DNA of 21,909 bases from CAYZWU01 sp964482235 (GCA_964482235.1 CAYZWU010000073.1:1-21909); one strand, 5' to 3'. Numbered from the stretch's first letter, positions 12,509 through 21,543 are shown. Notes: generated by a model not told the origin, from the sequence alone. Program-made: numbers and translations.

Positions 12509-15025
12509 CTGAGATTCCCTGGCCCAGCCCGTTTTGGCCCTGCTGCCTCGAAGATCCTGGTATCGACGCTGATCTTCTGCTCGATCGCCCTGGGGCAGGA
12601 AAGGAAGGACGATCTCCTCGTTCCCTCCATCGATTCCGGCACGACGGAAATGAGCGTGCGCGCCGATGTCACCCATTTCCTGACCGAGGAGGATTCCCGG
12701 ATCATCCTTCTTATCGGCAACGTTCACGCCCGGTTCGGCGTCACGGAGCTCTGGGCCGACAACGTGGTGATCTGGTGCGACAGGTCCGAAACGGACCCCA
12801 AGATCCTGCTCGGCGACAACGACGACTTCCGCTTCGACGTGAAGCTCCCTTCCCGGAAATCGGAGAAAGAGGAGGAGAAAACCGCCGCGACATCGGACGC
12901 AGAAGAGCGCAAGGCAGGAGATGACGACGCCTCCCCCCCTTCGGACGAACCTCCGGGCGATGAAAGCCCCTACTCGTCGGAGCTGACCGCCGTTCTGCGG
13001 GGAGTCTTCCTCGAGATCTACGCGGAAGGCGACATCCGCATGATCAATGGAGAGGAGACGTCGATCCGGGCCGCCAAGGTCTACTTTCACCTGAAGGAGG
13101 AGCGCGGCGTCATCGTCGAGGGCGATGTCCACTCGACCACCCTGATCCGAGACAAGCTCAATCCTCTGGTGATCCGCGCCGACGAGATCCGGCAGGTCTG
13201 CAGCGACTACGCCGTTGGCACGGGCGTCCAGGTGTCCACCTGCACATTCGGCAGGCCCCACTATCACGTCAAGGCCGACGACATCGTCCTGAAGAACGGA
13301 CTCTCGAACGGCCGGCTCTCGATCAACGGCGCTGGGATCAAGATGGGCGTGGTTCCGATCCCCCTGCCGGACATGTCGTTCTCCCTGGGCGACGACTGGA
13401 TTCTTCCACTCAGGAGCCTCAAAGCCGGCAAGTCGTCGCGGTTCGGGCTTTACGTGCAGTCGCGCTTCGGGAGCGACATCAACGAGTTCGGGGAGAAGGT
13501 CAACAAGTCGCTCGGATTCGAGGGCAGGCCTTTCCGGGGCGGCTGGTTCTTCGATTTCGATGTCTACGGCCGCCGCGGCGTCGGCATGGGACCGGGGATC
13601 GAGTACCGCTCGCCCGGGCTCTACGACGGCTACATCAAATCGTACTACATCGCCGACAAGTGGGACGAGGACCGCCGCGGCGGGCCGATCGAGAACGAGG
13701 ACCGCACCTGGATCCAGTCCCGCAACAGGCTCTTCCTCCCCGACGCCTGGCTTCTCGACCTGGAGCTTTCGTACATCTCGGAGAGGAACATGCTCTTCGA
13801 GTATTTCGAGGATGAAGCCAAGACAGACAAGGATCAGGAAACCCTGGCCTACCTGCACAGGACCCAGGATTCCCAGTCGCTCTCCCTTCTCGGGAAGTTC
13901 CGGATCAACGACTTCGACGACGACACCGAACGCCTGCCCGAGGCCCGGTGGACCATGTCGGACATTCCGCTGCTGGATCGACCGTCGGCATCGCTGGCTG
14001 ACGGCGGCTTCACCTTCCACAACCTCTACTACAAGCAGGGCGTGACAACGTCCCATCTGCGGTACCGCCCTTCCGATCAGCCCGGTGCCATACCGGCCAC
14101 CGAGTCGGAGAGGTTCTTCCGGCAGGATTACTTTGCCGGACTCGAGGCGCCGATGAACTGGGGGCCTCTCCGGGTCGTGCCCTTCTTGGACCAGCGCGTT
14201 TCCTTCTTCGAGCAGGAAGTGGACCATGCCAATCCTGCCTGGCGCAGCGTCTCGGGAACGGGAATTCGAACGGGCATGCTCTTCCACCGCACCTCCGAGG
14301 CCTCGAGCGACTTTCTCAACATCAACGGCCTCCGCCACGTCATGGAGCCAACCGTCACCTTCAGGAACAACTTCCTGGGCGGTCCCAGGCCGCGGGAGCT
14401 GATCCAGATCGACGAGATCGATCGCGCCACCGATACCCAGACCGTCGAGGTGAACCTGAGGCACAGGATGCAGACCCGCGACGCCGAGGCCGGGGCGAAG
14501 ACCTTCTTCGAAGCGTTCTACGGGATCACGGCCTACACGGACATCGACCAGAGCCCCACGGCCAAGCGATTCGGCGACCTCGATTTCGACATCTACTGGA
14601 TGCCGGACCTGGATGTCTCCTTCCTCAAGAACATCAGGATCAACGAGGAAGGGAGGTTCGATCCCTACGAGCGGGATCTCAACGAGATCAACTCCCTCCT
14701 CTCGCTCGAGCCGTCCGAGCGGTTCCGGATGCGCGTCGGGCACCGGTGGATCCGGGATATCCACTCGTACATGCTTTACGGGCTCACCTGGGTGATGACG
14801 CCGCGGTGGGAGGCGGCCTTCGATATCCGTAGGGATTACCGGACGAACGAGTGGATGAAGGAAAGTCTGCGGCTCCGCCGGCGGATGCACCAGTGGACCT
14901 TCGATCTCGAGTTCGAGATCGACCGATCCACAAGGGAGCACAAGGTTTCCATCTCCTTCTACCCGCTGGCTCTTTTCGGCGACGACGACATCGGCGACTT
15001 CTACGATCCCCTCTACGCCAACTGA
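12509..15025 (+). CDS. lptD: LPS-assembly outer membrane protein LptD (non-canonical start)
   Basis: LptD inserts LPS into the outer leaflet. The frame has an N-terminal OstA-like domain (SVRADVTHFLTEEDSRIILLIGNVHARFG; ELWADNVVIW) and a long beta-barrel-type region rich in alternating aromatic strands (RGGWFFDFDVYGRRGVGMGPGIEYRS; LRHVMEPTVTF). The first ATG (12650) starts inside the OstA domain and lacks a signal peptide. In frame upstream, codons from 12509 encode RFPGPARFGPAASKILVSTLIF...ALG|QE, a convincing signal peptide. No ATG, GTG or TTG lies before it; the likely start is CTG 12509 (AGGA at 12497-12500, 8 nt before), with ATC 12506 or ATA 12503 as options. Full length is 838 residues, close to usual LptD. 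It is directly coupled to the upstream LptC/LptA-like gene. Confidence 0.85.
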   Translation: MRFPGPARFGPAASKILVSTLIFCSIALGQERKDDLLVPSIDSGTTEMSVRADVTHFLTEEDSRIILLIGNVHARFGVTELWADNVVIWCDRSETDPKILLGDNDDFRFDVKLPSRKSEKEEEKTAATSDAEERKAGDDDASPPSDEPPGDESPYSSELTAVLRGVFLEIYAEGDIRMINGEETSIRAAKVYFHLKEERGVIVEGDVHSTTLIRDKLNPLVIRADEIRQVCSDYAVGTGVQVSTCTFGRPHYHVKADDIVLKNGLSNGRLSINGAGIKMGVVPIPLPDMSFSLGDDWILPLRSLKAGKSSRFGLYVQSRFGSDINEFGEKVNKSLGFEGRPFRGGWFFDFDVYGRRGVGMGPGIEYRSPGLYDGYIKSYYIADKWDEDRRGGPIENEDRTWIQSRNRLFLPDAWLLDLELSYISERNMLFEYFEDEAKTDKDQETLAYLHRTQDSQSLSLLGKFRINDFDDDTERLPEARWTMSDIPLLDRPSASLADGGFTFHNLYYKQGVTTSHLRYRPSDQPGAIPATESERFFRQDYFAGLEAPMNWGPLRVVPFLDQRVSFFEQEVDHANPAWRSVSGTGIRTGMLFHRTSEASSDFLNINGLRHVMEPTVTFRNNFLGGPRPRELIQIDEIDRATDTQTVEVNLRHRMQTRDAEAGAKTFFEAFYGITAYTDIDQSPTAKRFGDLDFDIYWMPDLDVSFLKNIRINEEGRFDPYERDLNEINSLLSLEPSERFRMRVGHRWIRDIHSYMLYGLTWVMTPRWEAAFDIRRDYRTNEWMKESLRLRRRMHQWTFDLEFEIDRSTREHKVSISFYPLALFGDDDIGDFYDPLYAN

Positions 15026-15135
15026 TTTCGCCCGAAACCGCACGCGGACGCTGCAGAGAAGTCTCGCTCCGCACCAGCAGATTTCGCCGGACATTCCTCG
15101 CGGACGATGCAGGGAAGGCTCGTTTCGCGGGCTGC
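15024..15135. repeat. Diverged 56-bp tandem duplication after lptD
   Basis: Copy 1 (15024-15079) and copy 2 (15080-15135) are adjacent and share GATTTCGCC, CGCGGACG-TGCAG-GAAG-CTCG and TTCGC/TCCGC blocks in the same order. They lie between the lptD stop and tatA. No gene with convincing features covers this spacer. Confidence 0.6.
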
Positions 15136-15251
15136 CGCTCCCGTGAATGGTTTGCGGGGATTTCGATTTGCCGGGCGGGAAGTTTTGCTTGATGACTCCC
15201 GCAAGGTGTAGGATCATGGAGCCACTGATTACAACGGAGGCAAAACAAGAA

Positions 15252-15743
15252 GTGACCTACATCGCTTTTCTCAATCTTGGCTACACCGAGATCGCCGTGA
15301 TCCTCCTCGTTGCGATCCTGATATTTGGCGGCAACCTTCCCAACGTGGCTCGCGATCTGGGAAAAAAGTTCTTTGATCTCAAGCGCGGGCTCAACGACCT
15401 CAACAGGGAAATCTACGACGTCGACAAGACCACCCCCACCACCACTCCTGCAAGGTATGGAGAGATGGACTCCTACGATGACACGAACCCCTACGCGGAC
15501 GATCAGGTCCACTCGACACCCTACAGACCGGGGGACGTGGATGAGGAGTCGCAGAAGGTGGAGGAAGAGCCCCTCCTTGACAAGGATCCTCCTCGGCTCG
15601 ACATCGATCCCGATCAGTGGAGCGAGGATGTGGCCGCTGAGCCGGATGACAGGGAAAAGAAGCAAGCTTCTTCATCCGGCAACGAGCCGGCCAGCAGCGA
15701 GCCGGCAGATGCCGGAACCGACGATTCGGCTGATGTGGATTGA
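15252..15743 (+). CDS. tatA: Sec-independent protein translocase TatA/TatB-type subunit
   Basis: The protein has the TatA/B plan: a short N-terminus, a membrane helix (residues ~5-25, LGYTEIAVILLVAILIFGG), a hinge (GGNLPN), then an amphipathic helix VARDLGKKFFDLKRGLNDL. TatA multimers form the pore for folded proteins with twin-arginine signals. A hydrophilic, acidic, Pro/Ser-rich tail of about 110 residues follows, longer than in most TatA proteins (~60-90 in total). GTG 15252 was chosen because GGAGG (15236-15240) lies 11 nt upstream and the protein then starts at the family N-terminus. ATG 15216 would add 12 residues. FGG-L-P rather than an FGP motif leaves TatA against TatB open. tatC is not in the window. 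Confidence 0.88.
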   Translation: MTYIAFLNLGYTEIAVILLVAILIFGGNLPNVARDLGKKFFDLKRGLNDLNREIYDVDKTTPTTTPARYGEMDSYDDTNPYADDQVHSTPYRPGDVDEESQKVEEEPLLDKDPPRLDIDPDQWSEDVAAEPDDREKKQASSSGNEPASSEPADAGTDDSADVD

Positions 15744-15778
15744 GACTTTCCTGAAAAACCCCTGATCTTTCTTCCGAA

Positions 15779-18229
15779 TCAGATATCGAGATTCTTCACA
15801 TCCAGGGCGTGCTTCTCGATGAATTCGCGGCGCGGCTCCACGCCAGGTCCCATGAGGATGCTGAAGATCTTGTCCGTCTCCACGTCGTCATCGAGCCGGA
15901 CCTTGTAAAGGGTTCGGATATCAGGGTCCATGGTCGATTCCCAGAGCTGATCGGGATTCATCTCGCCGAGACCCTTGTAGCGCTGGACATCGACCTCCTT
16001 CTGGCTGATGTTGAGGGTTACGTCGACGATCTCCCTCAGGCAGGAGCACTTGCTCTCCGCGGCGCCGATCTTGAGAAGAAACCGGCCGTTGCCGTTCTTC
16101 GCACAGTAGTCGTCCCAGGAGAAACCCCTCTCCTTGATCTTCTGGTAGACCTTCTCGATCTCCAGGAACTCGTACAGCTCGTAGACGACAAAATCCTTGC
16201 CGTCGATCTTGCCTTCAGATCCGATCGCGAGCTCCTCGCCCTTCTTGCGGGCTTCCTCCTCGAAGAAGATGTCGAGAGCCTCGATGGACGAGAAGTAGAA
16301 ATCGTCACCGGTCTTCGAGAGAACCCGGAAGAGCGGGAAGGCGTCGCTCTTGCCGTTGCGCAGATCGAGGTACTGCTCGAAGTCGAGCCCCTTCTTCTGC
16401 TTCTTGATGTGGCTCGAGTACTCCTCCATGGAGATCAGATCGCGAATCAACGCGAAGAGATCGTCGCCCTTCAGGACCTTGTCTGATTCGGTGTCGATGA
16501 ACTCGGCCTCGGAAAGGCAGATCTCCACCATGGTGGGACGGAGCTCCTTCTCCGAATGGACGTACTTTTCGCGCTTCTTCCTCTTGACTTTGTAGAGCGG
16601 CGGGGCGGCGATGTAGATCTTGCCGTTGCGCACGAGCTCCGGCATCTGGCGGTAGAAGAAAGTCAGAAGAAGTGTCCGGATGTGGGATCCATCCACATCG
16701 GCATCGGTCATGATGATGATCTTTCCGTATCTCATCTTCTCGATGTCGAACTCGTCGCCGTGGATTCCCGTGCCCAGCGCTGTGATGATCGTCTGGATCT
16801 CGGTGTGGTTGAGCATCTTGTCGACGCGGGCCTTCTCCACGTTGAGAATCTTGCCGCGCAGGGGCAGGATGGCCTGAAATCGCCTGTCCCTGGCCTGCTT
16901 GGCGGAGCCGCCTGCCGAATCCCCCTCCACCAGGAAGAGTTCGGTGGTCTCGTTGTCCTTGCTCTGGCAGTCGGCCAGCTTGCCGGGCAGGTTCCCGCTG
17001 GCCAGGGCGCTCTTGCGGCGGACTATTTCCCTCTGCCTGCGCGCCGCTTCACGGGCCCTCATGGCCAGAAGCGCCTTCTGAACGATCTTCTTGGCTGATG
17101 CCGGCCTCTCCTCGAGGATATTGGAAAGTTCCTCCCCCACGATGTTCTCGACGATTCCCTGGACGTCCCGGTTGCCGAGCTTAATCTTGGTCTGACTCTC
17201 GAACTGCGGTTCAGGAATCTGCACGGAGACGATGGCGGCCAGGCCCTCCCTGAAATCATCGCCGCTCGGTATGATCTCGTTCGGCTTGATCAGGTTTTGA
17301 CGCTTGGCATAGCTGTTGAGCGTTCTGGTAAGGGCTGCCTTGAAACCGGACAGGTGAGTCCCCCCCTCCCTGGTGTTGATGCTGTTGACGAAGGAATAGA
17401 CATCCTCCCGGTAGCCGTCGTTGTACTGCATGGCCACCTCGAAGATGCCGTTATCGGTTTCCTTGATGAAATGAATGACATCATCATGGATGGGATTCTT
17501 GTTCTTGTTGAGCAGCTCGACGAACGACCTGAGACCGCCGGGATAATAATACTCTTCCTTCTTCTCCTTTTTCTCGTCCTCGAGGGTGATTCTCAGATTG
17601 CTCGTCCCCATGAGGAAAGAAAGCTCGCGCAGCCTTTTGGAAACGGTGTCGAAGGACATCTCCGTGTCGCCGAAGATCTCCTTGTCCAGCTTGAACGTGA
17701 TGCGCGTCCCCCGCTTGTCGGTCTTGCCGATCGTCCTGAGCTCCGACTGCTTCTCCCCGCGCGAGAACGTCTGCTGATAGATCTTGCCGTCCCTGTAGAC
17801 CTCGACCTCGAGCCGCTCGGAGAGCGCATTGACGCACGACACCCCCACTCCATGCAGGCCGCCCGAAAACTTGTAGCTCTTCCTGTCGAATTTACCACCC
17901 GCGTGAAGCTTGCACAGGATCACCTCGAGTGCCGGAATTCCCTCCTCCTTGTGGATGTCCACGGGGATCCCGCGTCCGTTGTCCTCCACCATTACGCTGT
18001 CGTCGATGTTGATCTTGACGCGAATGGTGTCGCATTCGGAAAAGGTGTAGGCCTCGTCCACGCTGTTTTCTACCACCTCGAAGACGCATCGGTGGAATCC
18101 TGCGTGAAACTGATCGCCAATGTACATGGCCGGCCGCTTGCGGACCGCTTCGAGCCCCTCCATCACCTTGATAGAGGTCGAATCGTAAGGCTGGCTCACA
18201 TCATCCTGTTTGTTGGTTTTATCAGTCAT
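15779..18229 (-). CDS. gyrB: DNA gyrase subunit B
   Basis: The 816-residue ATPase subunit of gyrase (negative supercoiling). It has the GHKL ATPase domain with catalytic-type E51, N55 in VVENSVDEA, DNGRGIPV (83-90) and GGLHGVGVSCVNALS (123-137); the transducer with the QTK loop (346-348); the TOPRIM domain with EGDSAGG (435-441) and DADVDG (509-514); and the C-terminal QRYKGLGEMNPDQLWESTMDP (749-769) and EPRREFIEKHAL. Residues ~560-740 form an insert between TOPRIM and tail like that of many Gram-negative GyrB proteins. The start ATG overlaps the upstream DUF721 stop in an ATGA (18229-18226), so the two are coupled. Convergent with tatA across 35 nt without an evident terminator. Confidence 0.98.
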   Translation of the reverse strand: MTDKTNKQDDVSQPYDSTSIKVMEGLEAVRKRPAMYIGDQFHAGFHRCVFEVVENSVDEAYTFSECDTIRVKINIDDSVMVEDNGRGIPVDIHKEEGIPALEVILCKLHAGGKFDRKSYKFSGGLHGVGVSCVNALSERLEVEVYRDGKIYQQTFSRGEKQSELRTIGKTDKRGTRITFKLDKEIFGDTEMSFDTVSKRLRELSFLMGTSNLRITLEDEKKEKKEEYYYPGGLRSFVELLNKNKNPIHDDVIHFIKETDNGIFEVAMQYNDGYREDVYSFVNSINTREGGTHLSGFKAALTRTLNSYAKRQNLIKPNEIIPSGDDFREGLAAIVSVQIPEPQFESQTKIKLGNRDVQGIVENIVGEELSNILEERPASAKKIVQKALLAMRAREAARRQREIVRRKSALASGNLPGKLADCQSKDNETTELFLVEGDSAGGSAKQARDRRFQAILPLRGKILNVEKARVDKMLNHTEIQTIITALGTGIHGDEFDIEKMRYGKIIIMTDADVDGSHIRTLLLTFFYRQMPELVRNGKIYIAAPPLYKVKRKKREKYVHSEKELRPTMVEICLSEAEFIDTESDKVLKGDDLFALIRDLISMEEYSSHIKKQKKGLDFEQYLDLRNGKSDAFPLFRVLSKTGDDFYFSSIEALDIFFEEEARKKGEELAIGSEGKIDGKDFVVYELYEFLEIEKVYQKIKERGFSWDDYCAKNGNGRFLLKIGAAESKCSCLREIVDVTLNISQKEVDVQRYKGLGEMNPDQLWESTMDPDIRTLYKVRLDDDVETDKIFSILMGPGVEPRREFIEKHALDVKNLDI

Positions 18230-18534
18230 CTGCTGCGACTTTCGAATTCGAATTTGATTCTCTTGATTTCTTTATGGCCGGCGTCTTGCAGTCGTTCTGT
18301 AATCTCGCTGCTCTTGAACGCCCTCAGCTCGTAAAGCATGCTTGGCGAGTCGACGAGGAGCGTCAGGCATCCGTTTTTGATACTTCCTATACGACAATGC
18401 CGTAATTCGTTTTCCTCAAGAATGTTACGGAGAGATCTATCAATCTGGCTTCTCTGATATCCGGTAGACAGAGCGCGCCTGGTCAGGACATTTCTCAGAA
18501 TGTCTCCGAGCTTCTCGGTTCTGCCTCTGCCCAT
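18226..18534 (-). CDS. DciA/DUF721 family protein
   Basis: The 102-residue basic protein matches the DUF721 family, whose characterised member DciA recruits and loads the replicative helicase DnaB in bacteria lacking DnaC/DnaI-type loaders. Visible family features are the N-terminal helix LGDILRNVL (9-17), a central strand CLTLLVDSPSMLYELRAFK (56-74) and a final strand IKRIKFEFE. It starts 4 nt after the dnaN stop and overlaps gyrB by 4 nt. It therefore occupies the slot where recF usually lies in dnaA-dnaN-recF-gyrB clusters, which agrees with a replication role. It is short, but length in the family varies widely. Confidence 0.85.
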   Translation of the reverse strand: MGRGRTEKLGDILRNVLTRRALSTGYQRSQIDRSLRNILEENELRHCRIGSIKNGCLTLLVDSPSMLYELRAFKSSEITERLQDAGHKEIKRIKFEFESRSR

Positions 18535-18538
18535 TGAA

Positions 18539-19636
18539 TCAGGACCTTGATGTAATCGGCATGATTACGTAGTAGGTGTCGTCGCCGCCGGACAGAAGAC
18601 CCGAAGAAGCGCTGTCCTTGAACTTCATCTTGATCTTGTCCGCCTCGACGACCCTCATGTACTCGAGCAGGAAATCAGGATTGAACGTGATGTCGAATGA
18701 GGCGCCCTCATACTCCACGGGAATCTGAACTTCTGCCTCGCCGACACCTTCCTGGTGTGACGAAAGGACCAGGCTTCCGGTCTTGAATGACATGCGGACG
18801 GACCTGGCTTCCTCTCCTGCTGTGATGGCTGCTTTGCGAAGCGCCGAAACCAACTCTTCTTTGCCAGCATAAATACTTTTTTCATAGTCTTGTGGGATGA
18901 CGTCGACGTATTTCGGAAACTCGCCCTCCAGGAGTCTGGCTGCCAGTTCGACATGCGAGGTCTTCATGATGACCTGGCTCTTCTCGATCTTGATCATCAG
19001 CTCCTCGTCCTTGGCGATGAATTCCCTTCCCAGCTGCTGCAACCCCTTGACAGGAACGATGGCTGTCGAGATCGGGGTGCTGTCGTCCGATTCGCTCCCA
19101 GCCAGGGCCAGTCTGCGTCCGTCAGTGGCAACCATCTTGATGCCCGTCTCGCGGATCTCGAGAAGAATACCGTTGTAGGCATACCTTCCCATGTCGCGGG
19201 CGGCAGCAAAGGCCGTTCTAACGGCATAGCTGTTCAGAAGGCCGGCATCGATGGTGACGAAACCCTCGTTTCCGTAGTTGGGGATTTCAGGGAACTCGTC
19301 TGGATTGTCGCCCAGAAGCTTGAACTTGCCGTCTTCCGATATGATCGAACAGACCTGCCCATCGGTGACAAGCTCCACGGTTTCGCTCGAGATCTCTTTC
19401 AGGATGTTGAGAAGCTTGGCGGCCGGAACTGCCGCTTCTCCAGGCTCTTGCACTCCATCTCCCGGGATCTTGTACCGGGCGGCAAGATCGAGATCCGTTC
19501 CCAGAATCTGAAGCTCGTCATTGCTGGCAATAATCTTGCTGCACTGGTAGATCTGCTTGGTGGAACGACCGCTGCAGATGCTCGAAATCAAAGAGATACC
19601 AGATAAAATCTGTTCTCGTGAATAGACGATTTTCAT
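18539..19636 (-). CDS. dnaN: DNA polymerase III beta subunit (sliding clamp)
   Basis: The 365-residue clamp closes as a ring around DNA and tethers polymerase III. The length and three-domain layout are normal: domain 1 opens MKIVYSREQILSGISLISSI, domain 2 carries MGRYAYNGILLEI and MVATDGRRLALA (the common clamp signature), and domain 3 ends in the canonical hydrophobic YYVIMPI near the C-terminus. ATG 19636 has GAGG 7 nt upstream. A TATAAT (minus strand, 19700-19695) about 60 nt upstream may be its -10 box. It leads a tight operon with the DciA-like gene and gyrB. Confidence 0.98.
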   Translation of the reverse strand: MKIVYSREQILSGISLISSICSGRSTKQIYQCSKIIASNDELQILGTDLDLAARYKIPGDGVQEPGEAAVPAAKLLNILKEISSETVELVTDGQVCSIISEDGKFKLLGDNPDEFPEIPNYGNEGFVTIDAGLLNSYAVRTAFAAARDMGRYAYNGILLEIRETGIKMVATDGRRLALAGSESDDSTPISTAIVPVKGLQQLGREFIAKDEELMIKIEKSQVIMKTSHVELAARLLEGEFPKYVDVIPQDYEKSIYAGKEELVSALRKAAITAGEEARSVRMSFKTGSLVLSSHQEGVGEAEVQIPVEYEGASFDITFNPDFLLEYMRVVEADKIKMKFKDSASSGLLSGGDDTYYVIMPITSRS

Positions 19637-20121
19637 ATCAAGCCTCGTTTAAATGAAACTCTCGTCCTGATGCTGTCTTATTAAAGAGTATATTATTATA
19701 AGAAATAACTTCTTAATATTACATTGCAATTTTTCTGGAAAAAGAAGGGAGTATGAATCTTATTCTATTTAATAATAAGAAGTTACGCTCGCCGGTCTCT
19801 GTTGAATCCTTTCGCGGTTCTTCCCATCGGGCGCCGGGATTCTGGAGAGGCCGCGCCTGAGGCTCGTATCGGGTGGAATTGATGTTATGAAACGGCGCTT
19901 TTTCGACAGCCCCTTCGACAGTTGTCAACACGATTTCTCCTGTTTCAGCCCCCCCATCTTGTGTCCTCTTAAATCTTGGCAACGGAGTCGTTGCGTTCGA
20001 ATTGTAGATTGATTGACGAGGGAAAAAGTAATTATTCGTCGAATGTAATAATGAATCAAATCATCGTTACCGGGAAAATGTTACCGAAGGAAAATCATGC
20101 AGCGGGGAAGTGAGCGTACGA
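19637..20121. other. dnaA-dnaN intergenic region, possible origin element
   Basis: These 485 nt hold no convincing gene. The part nearest dnaN (19675-19785) is strongly AT-rich and contains a 10-bp inverted repeat TAACTTCTTA (19706-19715) and TAAGAAGTTA (19776-19785), with a small hairpin TAAGAA/TTCTTA (19699-19715). Further on are a direct repeat TTCGACAG (19902-19909, 19914-19921) and a direct repeat GTTACCG (20066-20072, 20080-20086). AT-rich DNA beside repeats next to dnaA is a common origin layout. However, the best DnaA-box-like string is TTGTCAACA (19922-19930), only 7 of 9 matches, so the assignment is weak. Confidence 0.35.
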
Positions 20122-21537
20122 TCACTCTTTTCCGAGCTTGATCATGATATCGCTGACATTCTGGTAGAGGACTTCGTCTTCTTTCATGCCTTTCTTGATT
20201 TTTTCGATGGCATAGATGACTGTTGTGTGATCCCTACCGCCGAAGTAGCCGCCGATTTCCTGGAGAGAAAGAGACGTGTGTTTCTTGGCGACATACATGC
20301 AGATTTGTCTGGGAAGTGTGATCGATTTATTTCTCTTCTTGGATTGAAGATCGGAAAGCTTGACGTTGAATTTCTTGGTCGTGACACGGACGATATCGTC
20401 GATTGTTATTTTTGAAGATTTCGTGTTGAGAACGTCGCGCATCGCTTTGTGAGCCAGAGCAAGATCCAGCGGGGACTCAGTCAAGACGGAAAACCCGATG
20501 ACTTTCGTGATGGCGCCCTCGAGCTCGCGGATGTTGGTGTTGACGTTCTCAGCAAGGAAGTTGAGAATGTCATCGGGAACTTCGTGTCCCAGAAGATGGG
20601 CTTTTTTCCGGAGGATGGCAAACCTGGTCTCGAAGTTGGGAGGCTCGATCTTGGCGACGAGCCCCCACTTGAAGCGAGAAATCAGGCGCTCCTGAATAGT
20701 TGGGATCTCGGAAGGTGGCGAGTCGCTCGAGAGGACGATCTGCTTTCCGGAATTGTAAAGCGTGTTGAATGTATGAAAAAATTCTTCCTGCGTGCGTTCC
20801 TTGTTTGCGATGAGATGGATGTCGTCGATCAGAATGAGATCTATATGGCGGTACTTGTTTCTGAAATTCCGCAGATCACCCGTTTCGATGGAGGAAATGA
20901 ACTGATTCGTGAATGTTTCGCATGAAAGATAAAGGATCTTGCGATTCCGAGCCGTGGCAAGTTGCTTGTGGCAGATGGCCTGAAGAAGATGGGTCTTGCC
21001 GAGGCCGACGGAGCCATGAAGAAAGAGTGGGTTGTAGGTGAGGGAGGAAAAATCGGAAACCGCAACGGAAGCCGCATAGGCAAGCTGATTGCTCGGGCCG
21101 ATGATGAAGTTGTCGAAGATGTACTTGGAGTTCAGGACGATATCCGGATTTCCGAGTCTGGGATCCGGAGTGGGTGATGCCGGTTGCTGGCGTTGGCGGA
21201 CTGGCGCGGCGCACTCTCCCCTCTCTTCAGACGACCGGCCGGAAGAAGGTTGCTCCTCTACATTCGAATTCTTGAGAGCTGAATCGGGAGTAGTTGCAAT
21301 CAAAATCTTGAGGTCGCGTCCGTAGACACTGGCAACAGCTTTACGAATAGTATCCTGGTAGTAATGGTTGATCCATTCCTTGAGAAAGTTATTTGATACG
21401 GAGAAGGTGATACAATTTTGTGTGATCTCTGAAATTTGGAGAGACTGAAACCAGGTCCTGTACTGCTGCGGTGTTACAAGCTCCTGAAGACAAGTATCTA
21501 TTTTATCGAAGGCAACGGCCGAATCCGGAAGTTGCAT
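20122..21537 (-). CDS. dnaA: Chromosomal replication initiator protein DnaA
   Basis: The 471-residue initiator binds DnaA boxes and melts the origin. Domain I (~1-80) has YRTWFQSLQ and NNFLKEWINHYY; a variable Ser/Pro/Gln linker follows (~85-135). AAA+ domain III starts near SKYIFDNFIIGPSNQLAYAAS, with Walker A GSVGLGKT (175-182) and Walker B LILIDDIHLI. Domain IV ends with the DNA-binding signature GGYFGGRDHTTVIYAIEKI (429-447). ATG 21537 was chosen because GGGGAGGGG lies ~7 nt upstream and the protein then starts at the family N-terminus. An ATG at 21630 would add 31 residues running through the Shine-Dalgarno and -10 regions. Confidence 0.97.
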   Translation of the reverse strand: MQLPDSAVAFDKIDTCLQELVTPQQYRTWFQSLQISEITQNCITFSVSNNFLKEWINHYYQDTIRKAVASVYGRDLKILIATTPDSALKNSNVEEQPSSGRSSEERGECAAPVRQRQQPASPTPDPRLGNPDIVLNSKYIFDNFIIGPSNQLAYAASVAVSDFSSLTYNPLFLHGSVGLGKTHLLQAICHKQLATARNRKILYLSCETFTNQFISSIETGDLRNFRNKYRHIDLILIDDIHLIANKERTQEEFFHTFNTLYNSGKQIVLSSDSPPSEIPTIQERLISRFKWGLVAKIEPPNFETRFAILRKKAHLLGHEVPDDILNFLAENVNTNIRELEGAITKVIGFSVLTESPLDLALAHKAMRDVLNTKSSKITIDDIVRVTTKKFNVKLSDLQSKKRNKSITLPRQICMYVAKKHTSLSLQEIGGYFGGRDHTTVIYAIEKIKKGMKEDEVLYQNVSDIMIKLGKE

Positions 21538-21543
21538 AAAAGT

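Noticed and set aside
12245..15217. A 990-codon open frame on the minus strand opposite lptD and the end of the LptC/LptA-like gene.
   Set aside because: It is antisense to well-supported genes. Its length follows from high GC and strong third-position bias, and the translation shows no family motifs, only repetitive Val/Asp/Glu/Arg composition.
19922..19930. TTGTCAACA as a DnaA box.
   Set aside because: Only 7 of 9 matches to TTATCCACA and isolated; not enough to call a box.
19719..19982. An 87-codon minus-strand frame in the dnaA-dnaN spacer.
   Set aside because: No Shine-Dalgarno sequence, no homology I recognise, odd composition, and it runs into the AT-rich repeat tract. Probably chance.
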